Assembly (NCBI GenBank): GCA_002118135.1
Contig: BDIU01000034.1
Location: forward strand, 157,188 to 221,187
Length of the DNA: 64,000 nucleotides
From: Trebouxia sp. TZW2008
Taxonomy: Eukaryota > Chlorophyta > Trebouxiophyceae > Trebouxiales > Trebouxiaceae
Reading direction: 5' to 3'
Made by a program: the position numbers and the translations under genes. The notes beneath the pieces were generated by a model that worked only from the letters and a program-made list of their open reading frames with translations, was not told the DNA's origin and made no database searches. Numbering within the stretch: position 1 is the stretch's first letter; each line of letters opens with the position of its first letter. Shown here piece by piece: positions 1 through 11,514 of the stretch.

Positions 1-648
1 GATGACCCAGATATGCAGGCTAACACCACAGCAGCTTCTCAGTCAAACCCTACAGCATCCAGTCTTGCCACAAATGCAGAACATGACAAAGCAGGGGCGT
101 CAAATGCTGCTGCTGATCACAGCAATGCGAACTTGCTGGCGCAACACACTGGTACATCACATGACGAATCAGATGACAAGATTGGTGCCTCTCGTGATGC
201 TGCTGATCATCGCAATGCAAATGCAGTGTTGCAACAGACTGACAAACCATGTGAGATATCACATGACAAAAGTGGGGCCTCTGATGATGATGCTGCTGAT
301 CAGAGCACTGCAAAGTCACTTGTGCAACAGACTGACTCATTACATGAGGAGAGATTAACAGAAAGGCAGGATGAAGAGGCAAGTGGGATTGAGGAAGAAG
401 ATCATGATTCAGAAGATGCCATTGATGAAGCGTATGTCATGGCCTATTTAGGCAGGCATTGCTGCTCTCAGACAATTGGTGCCAAAACGGACAACGGTGG
501 TGCAGTCTGCGGTGGAACAATGACGCCTGTTGGGATTCATGGAGATGTGTACGCATGCAACATGTGTGGACATGAGCGTCTAGAATCAGCAAGAGTTGCA
601 GATTTGGAAAGGCTGTATGACAGTATGGCCACAGAGGTACAGGAGTAG
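1..648 (+). CDS. C-terminal part of an unidentified protein with a zinc-ribbon-like tail (5' partial)
   Basis: The reading frame is open from the first base of the window and stops at 646-648, so this is the last exon, or part of it, of a gene that starts upstream. The first two thirds encode three imperfect repeats of about 28-31 residues (each with an HDxxGAS...AADxxxA...QQT pattern), followed by an acidic stretch. The tail has four cysteines spaced like a zinc ribbon: CCS...VCGGTMTP...YACNMCGHE, then a short helix. That pairing suggests a zinc-binding finger at the extreme C terminus. I do not recognise the family, and the function is unknown. The repeats and acidic linker look disordered. 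Confidence 0.55.
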   Translation, partial: DDPDMQANTTAASQSNPTASSLATNAEHDKAGASNAAADHSNANLLAQHTGTSHDESDDKIGASRDAADHRNANAVLQQTDKPCEISHDKSGASDDDAADQSTAKSLVQQTDSLHEERLTERQDEEASGIEEEDHDSEDAIDEAYVMAYLGRHCCSQTIGAKTDNGGAVCGGTMTPVGIHGDVYACNMCGHERLESARVADLERLYDSMATEVQE

Positions 649-2396
649 GTTCAACGACGGAAAGACATTTTCAAGAGCAACTAGCTGTAGCCAACTTGTC
701 TCATTTGCAACGGCATATCTGCGCAAGGATTGTGGCAATCTTCAAAATGGAAGCTGCTACGTACTCGAAATGGCAACAAAGTCGACGTGTTCTCAAAGCA
801 ACACAGAAGTCTGTACAATACACGAGAGCAATTCACGCCATATGTATGGTACTCCTACAACTTGCTGTTGATTGACATGCAATTGATTAAAGCAGGTCCT
901 TGCAAGCATGGCCAGGGTTCTACAAGGCCTCTGAAAAATCGGGGGTTGCCCTCCACAGGGGGGCTTGTTATTTTGGCTTTTTGCGGGCTCTGCCCACAGG
1001 CAATGACCAGTGTGTGCGGGGTGCCAAATTGTGATTGAGAGCACATTTTGCCTGTGTTTGCATTGAATTTGGGTGAAGCAGCCCCGTATTTGCTGAAAAA
1101 AAGCGCAATCTGCATCTTTTGCAGGGAAAATCCTTTGCATAGCCCAGAGGGCTTCGCCCCGGTCAAAAAATCAAATCAGGGCGGAATACGGGGGCTGCCC
1201 CCGGGGCAGAGCGGGGGGTGTAGAACCCTGAGCATGACACCCGCATATTTTCATTACTGCAAAAGATTGGAGTCTGACAAGTCCACACACAACAAAAGAA
1301 CCCTGACAAGTCTGGTGTCGAACATTTCTGCACTTCAGTGGACCATACATGTCATCAAAGACAAGCGCTCATGATGGCTAATCACAGCCGTGTCTGGCTA
1401 TGAAGGCTGATACAGGTATACTACTTGGTTTTGGCCGACCGCCTTCCGCAATAAGGAACACGTGCTTGGCATATATTGAACATTCTGTGACTCATGAGCT
1501 ATCTGATCAGCTATGTGCATACAGAACTTACAGACTGCCTCCAAATAGTTCGATTCAAAGCTGCTTTGTGCCAGCGCAAAGCAACAAACTCGCTTGCAAC
1601 AATGGATTCAACTCGATTTGGCCACCAAAGGGCAACAAGCTGCAACTTCTCCAGAGATTTGCGCAATGCACAAGCTGGGTTATGTTACAGGGCAAACTTA
1701 ATTGGCTCTCTGACACGTAGCTAGCATACCCTTTTCATGCGCCCCGTTACAGGTTAGGCCATGTGTGCCTGTGCTCGTTTGTGAAGGTCACACATGCAGC
1801 TGCATTAATGGCAGTTGCAGACCTGCCAGCATGGCATGGCATTGCACTTGTGTTAAGCTGTCGCCAAACGCAATGCTGCGGTTGGGTTTTCCACGATTGC
1901 AATGCTGTGATATGCAGGTTTGGTGGTCATGCTGTGCATTATTGTTTGAGCAGCAGCAATAGCAGTGGCAGCAACATGCAGGCAATGCAATGCATGGCTG
2001 CTGAACCAAAGAAAAGTGGGGAGATACCAGTATGGCAACTTGTGCTTCGAGTTGCAAGGCTCTGATGCTGCCAGATAGATGGATTAGTTGATCAGGCAGC
2101 AGCAAAATTGGCATGTTGATCAGAATTGCTACACTTGAGTCTCAGCATTGCGAAAGCTTCACCAAAAGGCAGGTAATCCTTGACGAGAGAGCTATAACAC
2201 ATGGCAAGAATCTATTCTTTGCAAGCAGGTCATGAGTACTGACATGAATGCAAGCATCAAGTGATGTGAGCCACAAAATACAGACACTGATACCATGATA
2301 AAATGTCATGCCCTTCCCTTAATCACTGACAGTCTAATGCTCTAGCTAACTCCTATACGATCTTGCAGGATTGCCAACAGAGACCCACTGCTACAG
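649..2396. other. Intergenic stretch between the partial gene and the acyl-CoA reductase
   Basis: No convincing coding exon is visible. Short open frames exist on both strands but lack conserved motifs or good splice partners. The stretch should contain the 3' UTRs of both flanking genes, which converge here. A TTACA (TGTAA on the minus strand) near 1746 could be a poly(A) signal of the minus-strand reductase, but it is about 650 nt past its stop. The G/C-rich patch at 900-1240 is listed separately. Confidence 0.5.
900..1240. repeat. G/C-rich hairpin patch, possible mobile or organelle-derived fragment
   Basis: This stretch differs in composition from its surroundings, with runs of G and C. 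It contains short perfect or near-perfect hairpins: GGGCTTCGCCCC near 1149-1160 (TTCG loop) and GGGGGCTGCCCCC near 1190-1202. Similar GC hairpins are common in organelle genomes of trebouxiophyte algae (established knowledge, general). Whether this is an inserted organelle fragment, a degraded transposable element or a local repeat cannot be told from one copy. Confidence 0.4.
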
Positions 2397-5300
2397 TTAC
2401 AGGTTGGACAGAATGACAGGCTCAAGTTCAAGATCAACTTTTGGCTTCTCGTGAAAGAATAGCTGTTTGGCGCCAGCGCAGTACAGGTCCATGTAGGCGT
2501 CCCAGCTTATGCCAGTGGCTTCTTGTGTGAAGGACAGAAGGACATCATCCTGCATGCCATTCATCTTCACAGTCTGAATTCCTGTCTTGAGGGAGCAGGA
2601 CTTTGCTGACATGCCATCTGTACAACGGACGCATGGGCAACACTTATTAGGTATCTGCTAAGCTCTGGGTCACCTGAGAATGTAGCAGGTGCTTATTCTG
2701 ATGCAAAAGCAGATGCTAGCCTGATGCTATTGATATCCAATCAATAGTACAAATTCTGTGGCACTGATGCTTTTGATGTCCACTGATGAGCAGGAGTTTT
2801 ATGATAGGCAATGAAAGCAGCTGTATGCATTGCAAGCTTGGGAAAGTCACCTTCTCACTGTCAACGAGCCCTGGCGCCAGCTTCTTCTGGACAACTGAGT
2901 CATCAAATCTCAGGCCTGTCTCCCCTCCGCCGTTTGACCAAGTCCGCCACACCTTCCAGGCTGTTCTCACCTGCATACAATAACATATGTTAAATCGAGC
3001 TGGAGCATTAATCCCAGCTGAGCACATCCAACAGCTTGACATGCTCAGCAGCACAGGTGCTTTGACAGATGAGCAGGCCAGCTGATCACTGTTAGAGCTC
3101 TTCTCTTGATGTCAACACAGACGCTGTCGGGTCGGTATGCTTGACACAGCAAGGTGGCCTTGTGAGAAAATGATGTGCTGACGTCAGCATCAGCATGAGA
3201 CTTAAGCTCAAGGCTGAGCAGCAAAGGGACTTGACATGCAATCAAAGAGCTCGGAAGTGACAGTTGATTGCTCAGCACACGCACCCTAGGCATTACTCAA
3301 GCTAACTATGAGCCAACAGGCAGCGCCTGCTTTGTTTCAGAGCTTGTTTGCTGGCTATGCCTCATGCATAGCGCCAGGCTGTTGCTGCAACATGGGCGTC
3401 GCAGCAGCAATGCAGAAATTGCAACAAACAAGCGGTAGCATTCTGCACATACAGAAAGCCAGCAGCATTGAGCAATGCGTCCACAAACTGCACCCGGTGT
3501 TGCAGTGTTGCAGGCTGGCGACTGCTGCCAAACCATACTGAGCACATTTCAGAAGCAGTCTCAGAGCATGGTGGCAACAGACTTCCGCAGGAAACCTGCC
3601 TAATGACAGCCTGACACCCTTGACAAGTTTGGCAAAATCTCAGCTGTCACATAGCTTCTGATGGACACTACAATACACCCTGACACGGCGACCTTGCAGG
3701 GGCGATCACAGCTCACAGAGTGGTGATGATAGCTTGGCGACTCACCCTGGCAGCAGATTTGTGCTTTCCTTGCTCCTCCAGTCGCCGCGCTAGCTGCTGT
3801 GTATGCCGCGTGCCCTGCTGCCACCACTGCTCATACTTCTCCAGATCCCTTGTCCACTCAACGTTGTACTTGCCATCCCCAAATTGGTCTTTTGAGGGAG
3901 GATCTTGCCTGCAAAAACAAAAGAGTTTGTGCAATCTTCATGAAATGGCAGCCAAAGGGAACCTCAGCTCTCACAGTAGCTCAGTGAGCAATGCATTGCC
4001 TCATGACATCTGGTGACTGCCCAAGCTGCTTGACAGACAACAGGATCAATGCAGAGCGACTGAGCTGCACAGCAGCCTGTGCTCTAGACTAGAAAAAGGA
4101 AAGTCTACGCCATGAGGCGTTATGGCGGAAGTCTCTGGTCTAAAGAGCCAGCCTGTGCTGTAGCTATGGTGCATTTTGAACAGCGGTGCACTGGTTCTCC
4201 TTACCTTGATATTTAGTTAATTCATTCATTTGCATCTCTCTCCCTGAAAAAACCCCAGAACCGAACATGATAAACCAGAAGCAGCGCTCAGAGTGGCGCA
4301 TGTCAGCTGAGTTCTGGTTGCCACTCTTTGATCAGAACATGCAAGTGTCACGGGCTTGGTCAATATCATGCCTTGTGTGGACAGTTGCAAGACTTACCTG
4401 TAGTACTCGCAGATGGAGTCTGTGAGCTGGCGCAATGTGATGGGGTTGCTGCAGCTGGTACAGGACTGGGTGATGCTGGGGCTGTCCTGGGAGCCCTGCC
4501 CTGCAGCTGTCGAAGCCATGGAGGCAACTATGACTGATGAAGCAACATCTCCTGGAATGAGCGTGTAGGGAATGTCTGGCGTACGACTCTGGAAGGTGCC
4601 GATACCTGCAAGCCACAATGTCATGTGAAAATTCAAGCTGAAGCTGTTGATGCAGTTTGAGACAGGCATTCTGTGAGCTTGCTTGAGGAACAGGACATGA
4701 CATTAGTATGCCACCAGATCCGAAGATCTTGCCTACATAGCCAGGGCAGGGCCCTTTGGCAATGCAAACCGCAGGAAAGACCTGCTGATGCACACCGAGA
4801 AGGGCTTGTCATGCATTTGAGTGCAATGTAGCATGATGCTTACCACATGCAACTGATAGGACAATGCCAGTGGCTCCAGATGTGTTGCCCACATAGCCAG
4901 GGCAGGGCCCTTTGGCAATGCAGCCCACACAGACAGGCCTGCTGATGCACACTGGGAAGGGCCTGTTATGCGTTTGAGTGCAATGTAGCACGCTGCTTAC
5001 CGCATGCAACTGACAGGATGATGCCAGTGGCTCCAGATGTGTTGCCCACATAGCCAGGGCAGGGCCCTTTAGCAATGCAGCCCACAGAGACAGGCCTGCT
5101 GATGCACACTGGGAAGGGCTTGTTATGCATTTGAGTGCAGTGTACCACGCTTACCGCATGCAACTGAGAGGATGATGCCAGTAGCTCCAGACGTGTTGCC
5201 CACATAGCCAGGGCAGGGCCCTTTGGCAATGCAGCCTACAGAGACAGGCCTGCTGATGCAGACCGGGAAGGGCTTGTTGTGGTAGCCTGCCAGCATGTGC

Positions 5301-7695
5301 TCTGTCAGATTCTTGCAGAAGCCATAGTTGGTATGGTTGAAGTTCAGCCGCTTCATAATGACTTGTACCTGTGATGTCAGTGCATGGCAGCTTTACATTG
5401 TGGTGGGACTGTAACAGGGCCAGCTTGAGACGCTCAAAGCATATGCACAAAGAGCAATGTGCTCCTGGGCAGCGTGCTGAGCCTGTCTAGCACACGTCTA
5501 GGATGGATGGATGGATGGATGGACGGACGGACGGACGGACGAGCAGCACATGGGCAAGACAAGCATGAAAAGGAAAGCAAGATGGTCGCTGATGGCACGT
5601 CAGCAATTGAGCATAAAGCAGTCAGCAGAAATCACAGCTCTGTTACTTTGCTGCTCAGCCAAGCAGCATGGAATTCTGCACGTTGCTGGCTCATACGAGC
5701 TTCAAGCTTGGGGCGGTCACAACAAACGATCCATGCAAATCAAGGTTTGACTGTCATTGGACCCCAACAGGCAACAGAGGGAAGACTCACTTCTTGTTGG
5801 GCCTCCTCTACAGGCATGGCCAGCAGGCGGTCCACCACAGCACTGTGATCTACCTCCTGACCATTTGGCTCCCGCAGAGGGTACAGCTGCTCATGGACTG
5901 TGCTATACTTCTTCAGATGCGCGTTGGAGTAAGCTGTTGAGACATACATGAAGCAACGTAGCTTCTGCATCTGCACAAAATCACACAGCAACACATGAGT
6001 AACCAAAACACTTACTCCCCATCTACATTTTGTTTATGACTGGCTTAAACTGAATTTTTGGCACTTGAATGCAGTGCTTGAAGCGGTTCTCACTTTGACA
6101 TTGTACTAGAGCTTTGTGTGACGTGATGCTTGCATGAGCCCTGATGGGCTGCACTACAGCACGGACAGACACAATGAAGCCTGTTTTGGGTGCTACGGGT
6201 CAGCACTTCTGAATGGACAGCTGCTGTTTTGCAACGTCGAACTAGTCAATGCCCACCTTTGCTGCAAACTCTGCTATTGTCTTGGAGGCAACATAGCTGA
6301 GGGTGAGGTCGGTGTGTATGGGGTTGTCAAACTGTATGCTGGCTGCTGCATGTATGACATACTGGACCTCAGGCAGCAGGCGCTTTTGGTTGGCAGCGCT
6401 GATGCCGCACTGTGGCTGAGCAAGGTCTCCTGGGATCACTTCCACTCGGCTCATGATCTGCAAGCACAAGGCAATTGCTTAAGCAAAGCTCATGTTATCC
6501 GCAAACAGCACAAGCCTGTTTGAAGGTGCTAGCTGAGCAAGGTCTCCAGGCATCGCCTCCACTCTGCTCATGATCTGCAAGCACAAGGCAATTGCTTAAG
6601 GAAAGAGGGCTCATGATCTGCACATACAATACCAGGGCAGCTGGCTGAGACAGTCAGCCCTTGTTCTGCACACACAGTGCAGACTTGGTGAAAGCCAACT
6701 GAGGCAGTTGGGTTATCAGCTGCATGCATAAGTTAGTTGAGCTATACAGAAGCCAACTCAGGAGGTAGAGTCACTAAATGCATGCACGTGGCAGATTAGC
6801 TCAAGGAAAATCAGCTGAGACAGTTGCCTCATGATCTGCACACATGGTGGAAGAATGTGCACAACACATCAGGTCCAAACAGTCAGCTTATGATTTGTGC
6901 ACACAGTACAGGTTTGCTCAAGACCAGTGGTCCGCACCACTTTCACTCAGCGTGCCAGCAATTTTTCATCACTTGACAGCGCAGTGACTGCACAAGCTGT
7001 CTGAGTGAACTGACACTCTATTGCTATATGCAAATGAAGGACAAAGCTGAATGTATGCTGTTGTGTAAGGACACAGCAGAGTCTGCCTGATCTAAGCCAA
7101 AAGGCATGACTGTGCCTGGCATACATCATGACAGCATGCAGTTGCTGACCTGCTTGAAGCTCTCTTGACCATGATGGAGTCTGAACACAGAACTTTGTAG
7201 CAGTGTTTTTAGTCTCTTTTGCTGTGACTCTCCTTGTTTGGTGCGAATAACAAGGTATGCCTGCAGCAAATCAAAACTTGAGTATTCATCTGCGTGCAGA
7301 GCCTCTGTACTGTGTATGTAGGCGGGGTTGCATATCAATGCATGCATGCCAATGTGCATGTAGCAATGCATGCAAAAGCGCATGCATGCATAACTAACGC
7401 AGATATACTGTACCTTGCCAATGTGTCCCACACGCAGCAGCTGCTCCAGAACAAGACCGCCAATGTAGCCTGTACATGAGTTATTGCTGATCAGTGTCAA
7501 CATCGTTGACAAAATGTTAAGAAGTATTAATAACAGCTTACCTGTAGCTCCAGTGATCAATACTGTAGACCCCTCAAAGGCTTCGCGTACACTGTACTGA
7601 CCTGCGCAGGACCAACACATGTGACGAAGTGCTTTGATCGGGACGGCGTATCGCCTGCAGACTATTCGTCTACATGTCGCACCTTCTTGCACCAT
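2397..7695 (-). CDS. FAR: Fatty acyl-CoA reductase (alcohol-forming, extended SDR family), 10 exons
   Basis: Reduces a fatty acyl-CoA to a primary fatty alcohol with NADPH. Exons in transcript order: 7695-7542, 7469-7414, 7260-7150, 6457-6257, 5970-5791, 5368-5155, 4605-4398, 3908-3746, 2970-2851, 2600-2397. All phases agree and give about 536 residues. The Rossmann motif ITGATGYIGG spans the first intron (residues ~49-56). VIHAAASIQFDNP, YVSTAYSN (185-190) and the catalytic YxxxK as NYGFCK (249-253) follow. The block ending GNTSGATG and then RTPDIPYTLIPGDV is typical of FARs. The start is uncertain: the first ATG gives a basic, Cys/Arg-rich N terminus of ~37 residues that could be a targeting peptide, or a further 5' exon may exist (a donor-like TACG/GTGAGT lies at about 7948). 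Introns hold copies of exon edges and a GGAT/GGAC microsatellite. Confidence 0.9.
4725..5290 (-). repeat. Four tandem copies of a FAR exon 3' half (3 decayed, 1 functional)
   Basis: The segment coding NKPFPVCISRPV...GPCPGYVGN...ATGI...SVACG, with its GTAAGC donor, occurs four times. The CCAGGGCAGGGCCC marker lies at about 4741, 4897, 5054 and 5208, so the period is 154-157 bp. Only the first copy in the transcript (5155-5368) has the upstream half with the catalytic NYGFCK. The others start inside the exon and lie in the following intron. About 40 nt separate one copy's donor from the next copy's coding part, too short for ordinary introns. Confidence 0.85.
5501..5543. repeat. GGAT/GGAC tetranucleotide microsatellite
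   Basis: About five GGAT units followed by five GGAC units, inside the FAR intron between exons 5791-5970 and 5155-5368. It is a simple repeat with a single-base transition partway along. Confidence 0.9.
6533..6602 (-). repeat. Decayed copy of a FAR exon acceptor edge
   Basis: On the minus strand, an AG followed by IMSRVEAMPGDLAQ-coding sequence duplicates the start of the genuine exon at 6457 (IMSRVEVIPGDLAQ). The intronic run before the acceptor (TTGCCTTGTGCTTGCAG) is also copied. The offset is 117 bp. Further weak echoes of the CATGATCTGCA motif recur up to about 6910. Confidence 0.8.
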
Positions 7696-8182
7696 CGTGC
7701 CTGCCGCCCGGCGACTAGTCAAGGAAGTTGCGCTTACGCTGCGCTTTGGTAGATGCAAAGGCGCAGTTGTCTCGTGGTCTGCGAAGGCAAATTGCCAGCG
7801 ATGCTGCGATCGCAGCGCTCAAGTGCAAGCAACATGCAACTAAGCGTAAAGTTCACTAAGCCTTGAGGTCATGTGGGGCCCTGCTGAGCGTGACGTGGGT
7901 TCCCCACTCAATGCAATTTGTCAAGATGACCTGTTAAGGCTGACTCACCGTAGATAAAATCTGAGATCAGCACAAAATCCTGTGGATCATGTGCCCGTGA
8001 TGACGAGGGCCGATAGCTGAGCTAGCGGACAACTGTCATCAAAAGCTCGTCAAGTAGCCGCGTCCGGTCCGTTCACTAGCTGTTTATTGACTGGCAGCTG
8101 GGCGTGCGCCGAGGCGTGGCTGTTATCGCTTGTGCTTAAGGCTTAGACGGCTTCTTCAGCTTTCAGGCTCACAACCTTCACA
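7696..8182. promoter_or_regulatory. Shared divergent promoter region of FAR (-) and acetate transporter (+)
   Basis: About 490 bp separate the two start codons on opposite strands, so the region must hold both 5' UTRs and promoters, possibly bidirectional. I saw no clear TATA box or known motif. A minus-strand donor-like site near 7948 suggests a 5' UTR intron for FAR. Confidence 0.5.
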
Positions 8183-10552
8183 ATGTTTCGCGGTAGAAAG
8201 GGTCACGGAGACCAGGAGGTGATGGCAACCCACGGTGGCGCACCAGATCAAGCTATCTATGGGGGGAGTGCGTTCGGCCACTCTGTATCACCGACAGCGC
8301 ACCTGTTTGGTAGGTCACAAACAATCTGGCGGTTGCGACGCGCTGGCTATATATCCGAGGTGGCAATGCTGAACGCGCTCGACGTCAACTGACGACTTTT
8401 GCTCCACTGCAGCCGACCCAGCACCCATCGGACTGTTCATGTTCGGTCTGGCTAGCGCAGTCTCAGCGGTGAGTGCAGTGCTGTCGCTACTCTTCCCGTC
8501 GCAGTGACACGCTTGTCCAATCGCGTCGCGTCAGCATATGCTTACAACCACTGGCAGACAGCTGCCAATGAGCGTAAGCTGCTTGTGCGCAAGTTGTTCT
8601 GTGCAGTCGCGATCAGACTTTGCTTATCTTGATTATTGCTTTGCTTTCCACTGTCAAGGTGCTGCAAGGCTTGGTAACTGACTTCATGGGCCGCTGCTGC
8701 AGGGCTACAACTGCAGATGGACCCCAGCGTCCATTGACTATGTCATCTGTAAGTCTTAGCCATGCGCTTATGCTGCTTCGCATCACTTGCAGTTACAGCT
8801 AGTTCTACCTGTTTCTTACAGTTGACAACTGAATCAGCTAATTGCAACCAGGTTACTCTGGTTTTTGAAAAGTGGTTTTTGAAAAGCTGCAACAAGCAGT
8901 AGCCAAGGAGTTGTGTCTAACGACAATACTTGTTTGTGCAGTCACCTTCTGCTTCATCAGTGGAGGCTGCATTCCTTTGGTGGTGTCCCTGTTGGAGATC
9001 ATCCGTAACAACATGTTTGCTGCTGTCACCTTTGCCACAGTGAGTTTCTCAACTTCACACATCTTGCCTGTTTGCCCAGCTTGATGTGGAGCACATGCTC
9101 TGCTTTGATTTACTGCACCTGCGAGTTCAGGACAGATTCACTTCTAGATTTTCTTTATAGGGGTTTGCAACTTGCAAACACACCTTGGTCACATCCATTG
9201 CTTCTCATCTTTGCTGCTCTCAAAGCTTTGAAGACACACTGCAAGGGCAGCGCTTGTCTGATAGTGAGGATGTGCATGCCGGCAGAGGCAGCTCAGCAGA
9301 TTCTGACATTACCTTTTTGTGACTGCAGTATGGGTCCTTCTTCCTGTCATACTGCTTCTTCGGTCTGATGTACGCAACTGGCCAGTTCCCTGCCTTGGTG
9401 CAAACAGGGCTGCCCCTGGAAGGCCTGCAGTTTGCCCTGCTGATGTACGCCTTCCTGTCAGTCATCTTCATTGGCCTCAGCGTCAGGATGAACTTTGCCT
9501 TGACGGCTCTGTTCACGTGTATTGCTGCCGCCTACTTCTGCTTGGGCATTGGACAGACCCGCTCAGAGCGTGTGATCAAGGTACGTTCAAGTCAAGTGCA
9601 CAGTTGAAGCAACAGTGTTCCATCAGAACAGTAAGCTGTGAGCAGATTGCCAGTCTTTGTTTTCTGCTTGTCCGAGCATGCAATGCATATCTGTGATGAT
9701 TCCATTTGATTTGATTACTGAAGACGACCACTCATTGCGAGTGTATGTTTTACGCTGTGCTGCATGGTGCTCATGTCAGGGTATCAAGTGAACATGCTTG
9801 ACTGCTGACTGACTGACTTGATGCTATGCTTGCAGGTTGGCGGCTACTGCAGCATTGGAGTATGTATCACCACTTGGTGGTTGGCCTTGGCTGAGCTAGT
9901 CTTTGATGTCACTGGCAAGGTAATTTTGCTTCACTCGCACTCCTTTCACGCTTTTCTGCTTCAACGTGCATGCCTCTCACTGTCTCCACAATACAGTTCC
10001 TCTGTCTGTCTGTCATTGCCATGTGCAATTATATCATGTTAGTGCAGTTCTATTACATTGAGTGCAGTTCTGTTGCACTCAGTGCTCTGCGTCAAGGTAT
10101 ATTGCTGTTGTCTTGTCACAGCGTGTTGCTGATGTTTTGTCAAAGTGTATTCCTGATGCCGTAACCAATTGCATTGTTGAAACCATGAGTCCTTGATGTA
10201 GCTGGTGCTCACAATGTGCTGAGCTGCCTTTGTGCATGTCTTGCATTGCAGCGATATGTGCCAGTCTTCTGGTACCCGTGGAATTTCGTGCATGCTGACA
10301 GAGTCTGCCACAGCAAGTGCCGAGGATGCGCTGAACTGACTTTGCGTTTGTGTTGTGTCGCAGCCATACGTGCCAGTCTTTTGGTACCCATGGGGCAGCG
10401 AGCAGAAGATGACTGCCGCTATGTCATCTCGCCGTAGCCTGAACCCTCATGTGCATGCTGCCATCATGAACGGCAGCAAGAGGAACATGACCATCAACAA
10501 CAACGCTGCTGCCATGCCAACCAACGGCGGTGATGGCCAGACCATCGTCTGA
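8183..10552 (+). CDS. GPR1/FUN34/YaaH-family acetate/succinate transporter, 7 exons
   Basis: Predicted six-helix plasma or organelle membrane carrier for acetate or related monocarboxylates. Exons 8183-8309, 8413-8468, 8703-8748, 8942-9039, 9329-9580, 9836-9919 and 10364-10552 join in phase to 283 residues. The family signature appears as DPAPIGLFMFGLA, close to the NPAPLGL motif at the start of helix 1. Then come a hydrophobic hairpin ending FATYGSFFLSYCF, ALTALFTCIAAAYFCLGIG and VGGYCSIGVCITTWWLALAE, all in family order. The family's usual FYLP-like end is replaced by PYVPVFWYPW and a 45-residue polar tail rich in Asn and Ala. The N terminus (~42 residues, charged then Ala/Gly-rich) is cytosolic by analogy. 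Green algae carry several such genes, used in acetate uptake (established for Chlamydomonas GFY proteins); substrate here is inferred. Confidence 0.88.
10213..10300 (+). repeat. Decayed copy of the transporter's last-exon acceptor edge
   Basis: A TTGCATTGCAG acceptor followed by RYVPVFWYPW-coding sequence starts at 10252, exactly 112 bp before the genuine exon start (10364, PYVPVFWYPW). The upstream intronic sequence is copied too. Use of this copy would put the rest of the transcript in a different frame that runs to about 10437. Confidence 0.85.
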
Positions 10553-11514
10553 AGCAGACACAAAAGCAGCCCTCAACGACATGTCGCCTGTCGCAGATCT
10601 TTGGCACAGGCGCAAGATTGACTCAGGACTGTCTTAGGAATCATTATCATGGCGTTGCTTGTATGCTGTGCGGGTCACAACTTGCTCTGTCTGCTGTGAG
10701 TTGTGAGTGCGGATCAATTTTGACTTTGTGAGCGTGGTCGCACCATCTTTGCTTGTCAGTGAGAAGCAGTTTGTGCCTCAGTGCAAGCAGGTTATTGAGC
10801 GTGTTCCATCCAATTTTGTCCCGTCCTCTCTGAATGCTGAACAAAGGATGTATGCATTTAGGTCCTTGACTGTACAGTAGCTGCTATCCTTTGTGTTACG
10901 CAAATGACAGCTAGACAGATGTGGTGTTTTAGCACTCAGCATAAGTAGGTCTGCTATCCATCAAAGCAATATTGCTGCTACATTGTATATCATTCAGACC
11001 ACACCAATCCTATTGTAAAACCTCAGCTATTCTTAAAGACCGTATCTTGAGCGCGCAGTTGTACTGCACAATCATCAGGTGCAGTCAGCTGAAGATACGG
11101 CAATCTGGCACAGAACAGAATCCATGGCTGAACATGCATGTTGCATCTTTCGACGATTGAGCTTCAAGGGTTCAACAAGTGATCTGGAGGGAAGCGCACT
11201 GTTAATAAGTGTTGTGTCAGGGTCACCGCAATACTATTCACAGGCCACAACGTGTCGTTCTCGATGTTTCCCCGAGCAAGTGCTACAGCGCAAGGACTGG
11301 GAAAGTGCTGTGTGTGACAGTGATCAAGCTGTGTTCACCCTGTTGCCTGCCCTGATACACCTCTTGGCCGAACACGATGGTGAAGCACACCGTCTGACCT
11401 CACAAAAGCGTCGCAACACCTGATGTGACAGGTCGTGGTGCGGGCAAGCAGCAGACTCCACACTAGTGGAACAGCAACAATTGGCTTGCAGCCTCTGTCC
11501 TTTCACTATTGAGC
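10553..11514. other. Intergenic: transporter 3' UTR and upstream region of the U-box gene
   Basis: No confident exon. A TGTAA lies at 11013-11017 on the plus strand and could be the transporter's poly(A) signal, 460 nt past the stop. An open frame at 11079-11423 codes a plausible-looking segment (KDWESAVCDSDQAVFTLLP) that may be an upstream exon of the next gene, since good acceptors (GTGACAG at ~11431, TTGCAG at 11490) follow it. I could not confirm this. Confidence 0.4.

Noticed and set aside
3306..3545. Overlapping long open frames on both strands inside a FAR intron
   Set aside because: Both lie within a 775-nt intron whose flanking exons join perfectly in phase. No domain is seen in either frame.
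4725..5290. CRISPR array or satellite interpretation of the 156-bp repeats
   Set aside because: Units contain conserved reductase coding sequence and a splice donor. There are no short palindromic repeats with unique spacers, and the host is eukaryotic.
8183..10552. Secretory carrier membrane protein (four-helix) identity for the transporter
   Set aside because: The DPAPIGL signature and the order of later helices fit the GPR1/FUN34/YaaH family much better, and no SCAMP motifs are present.
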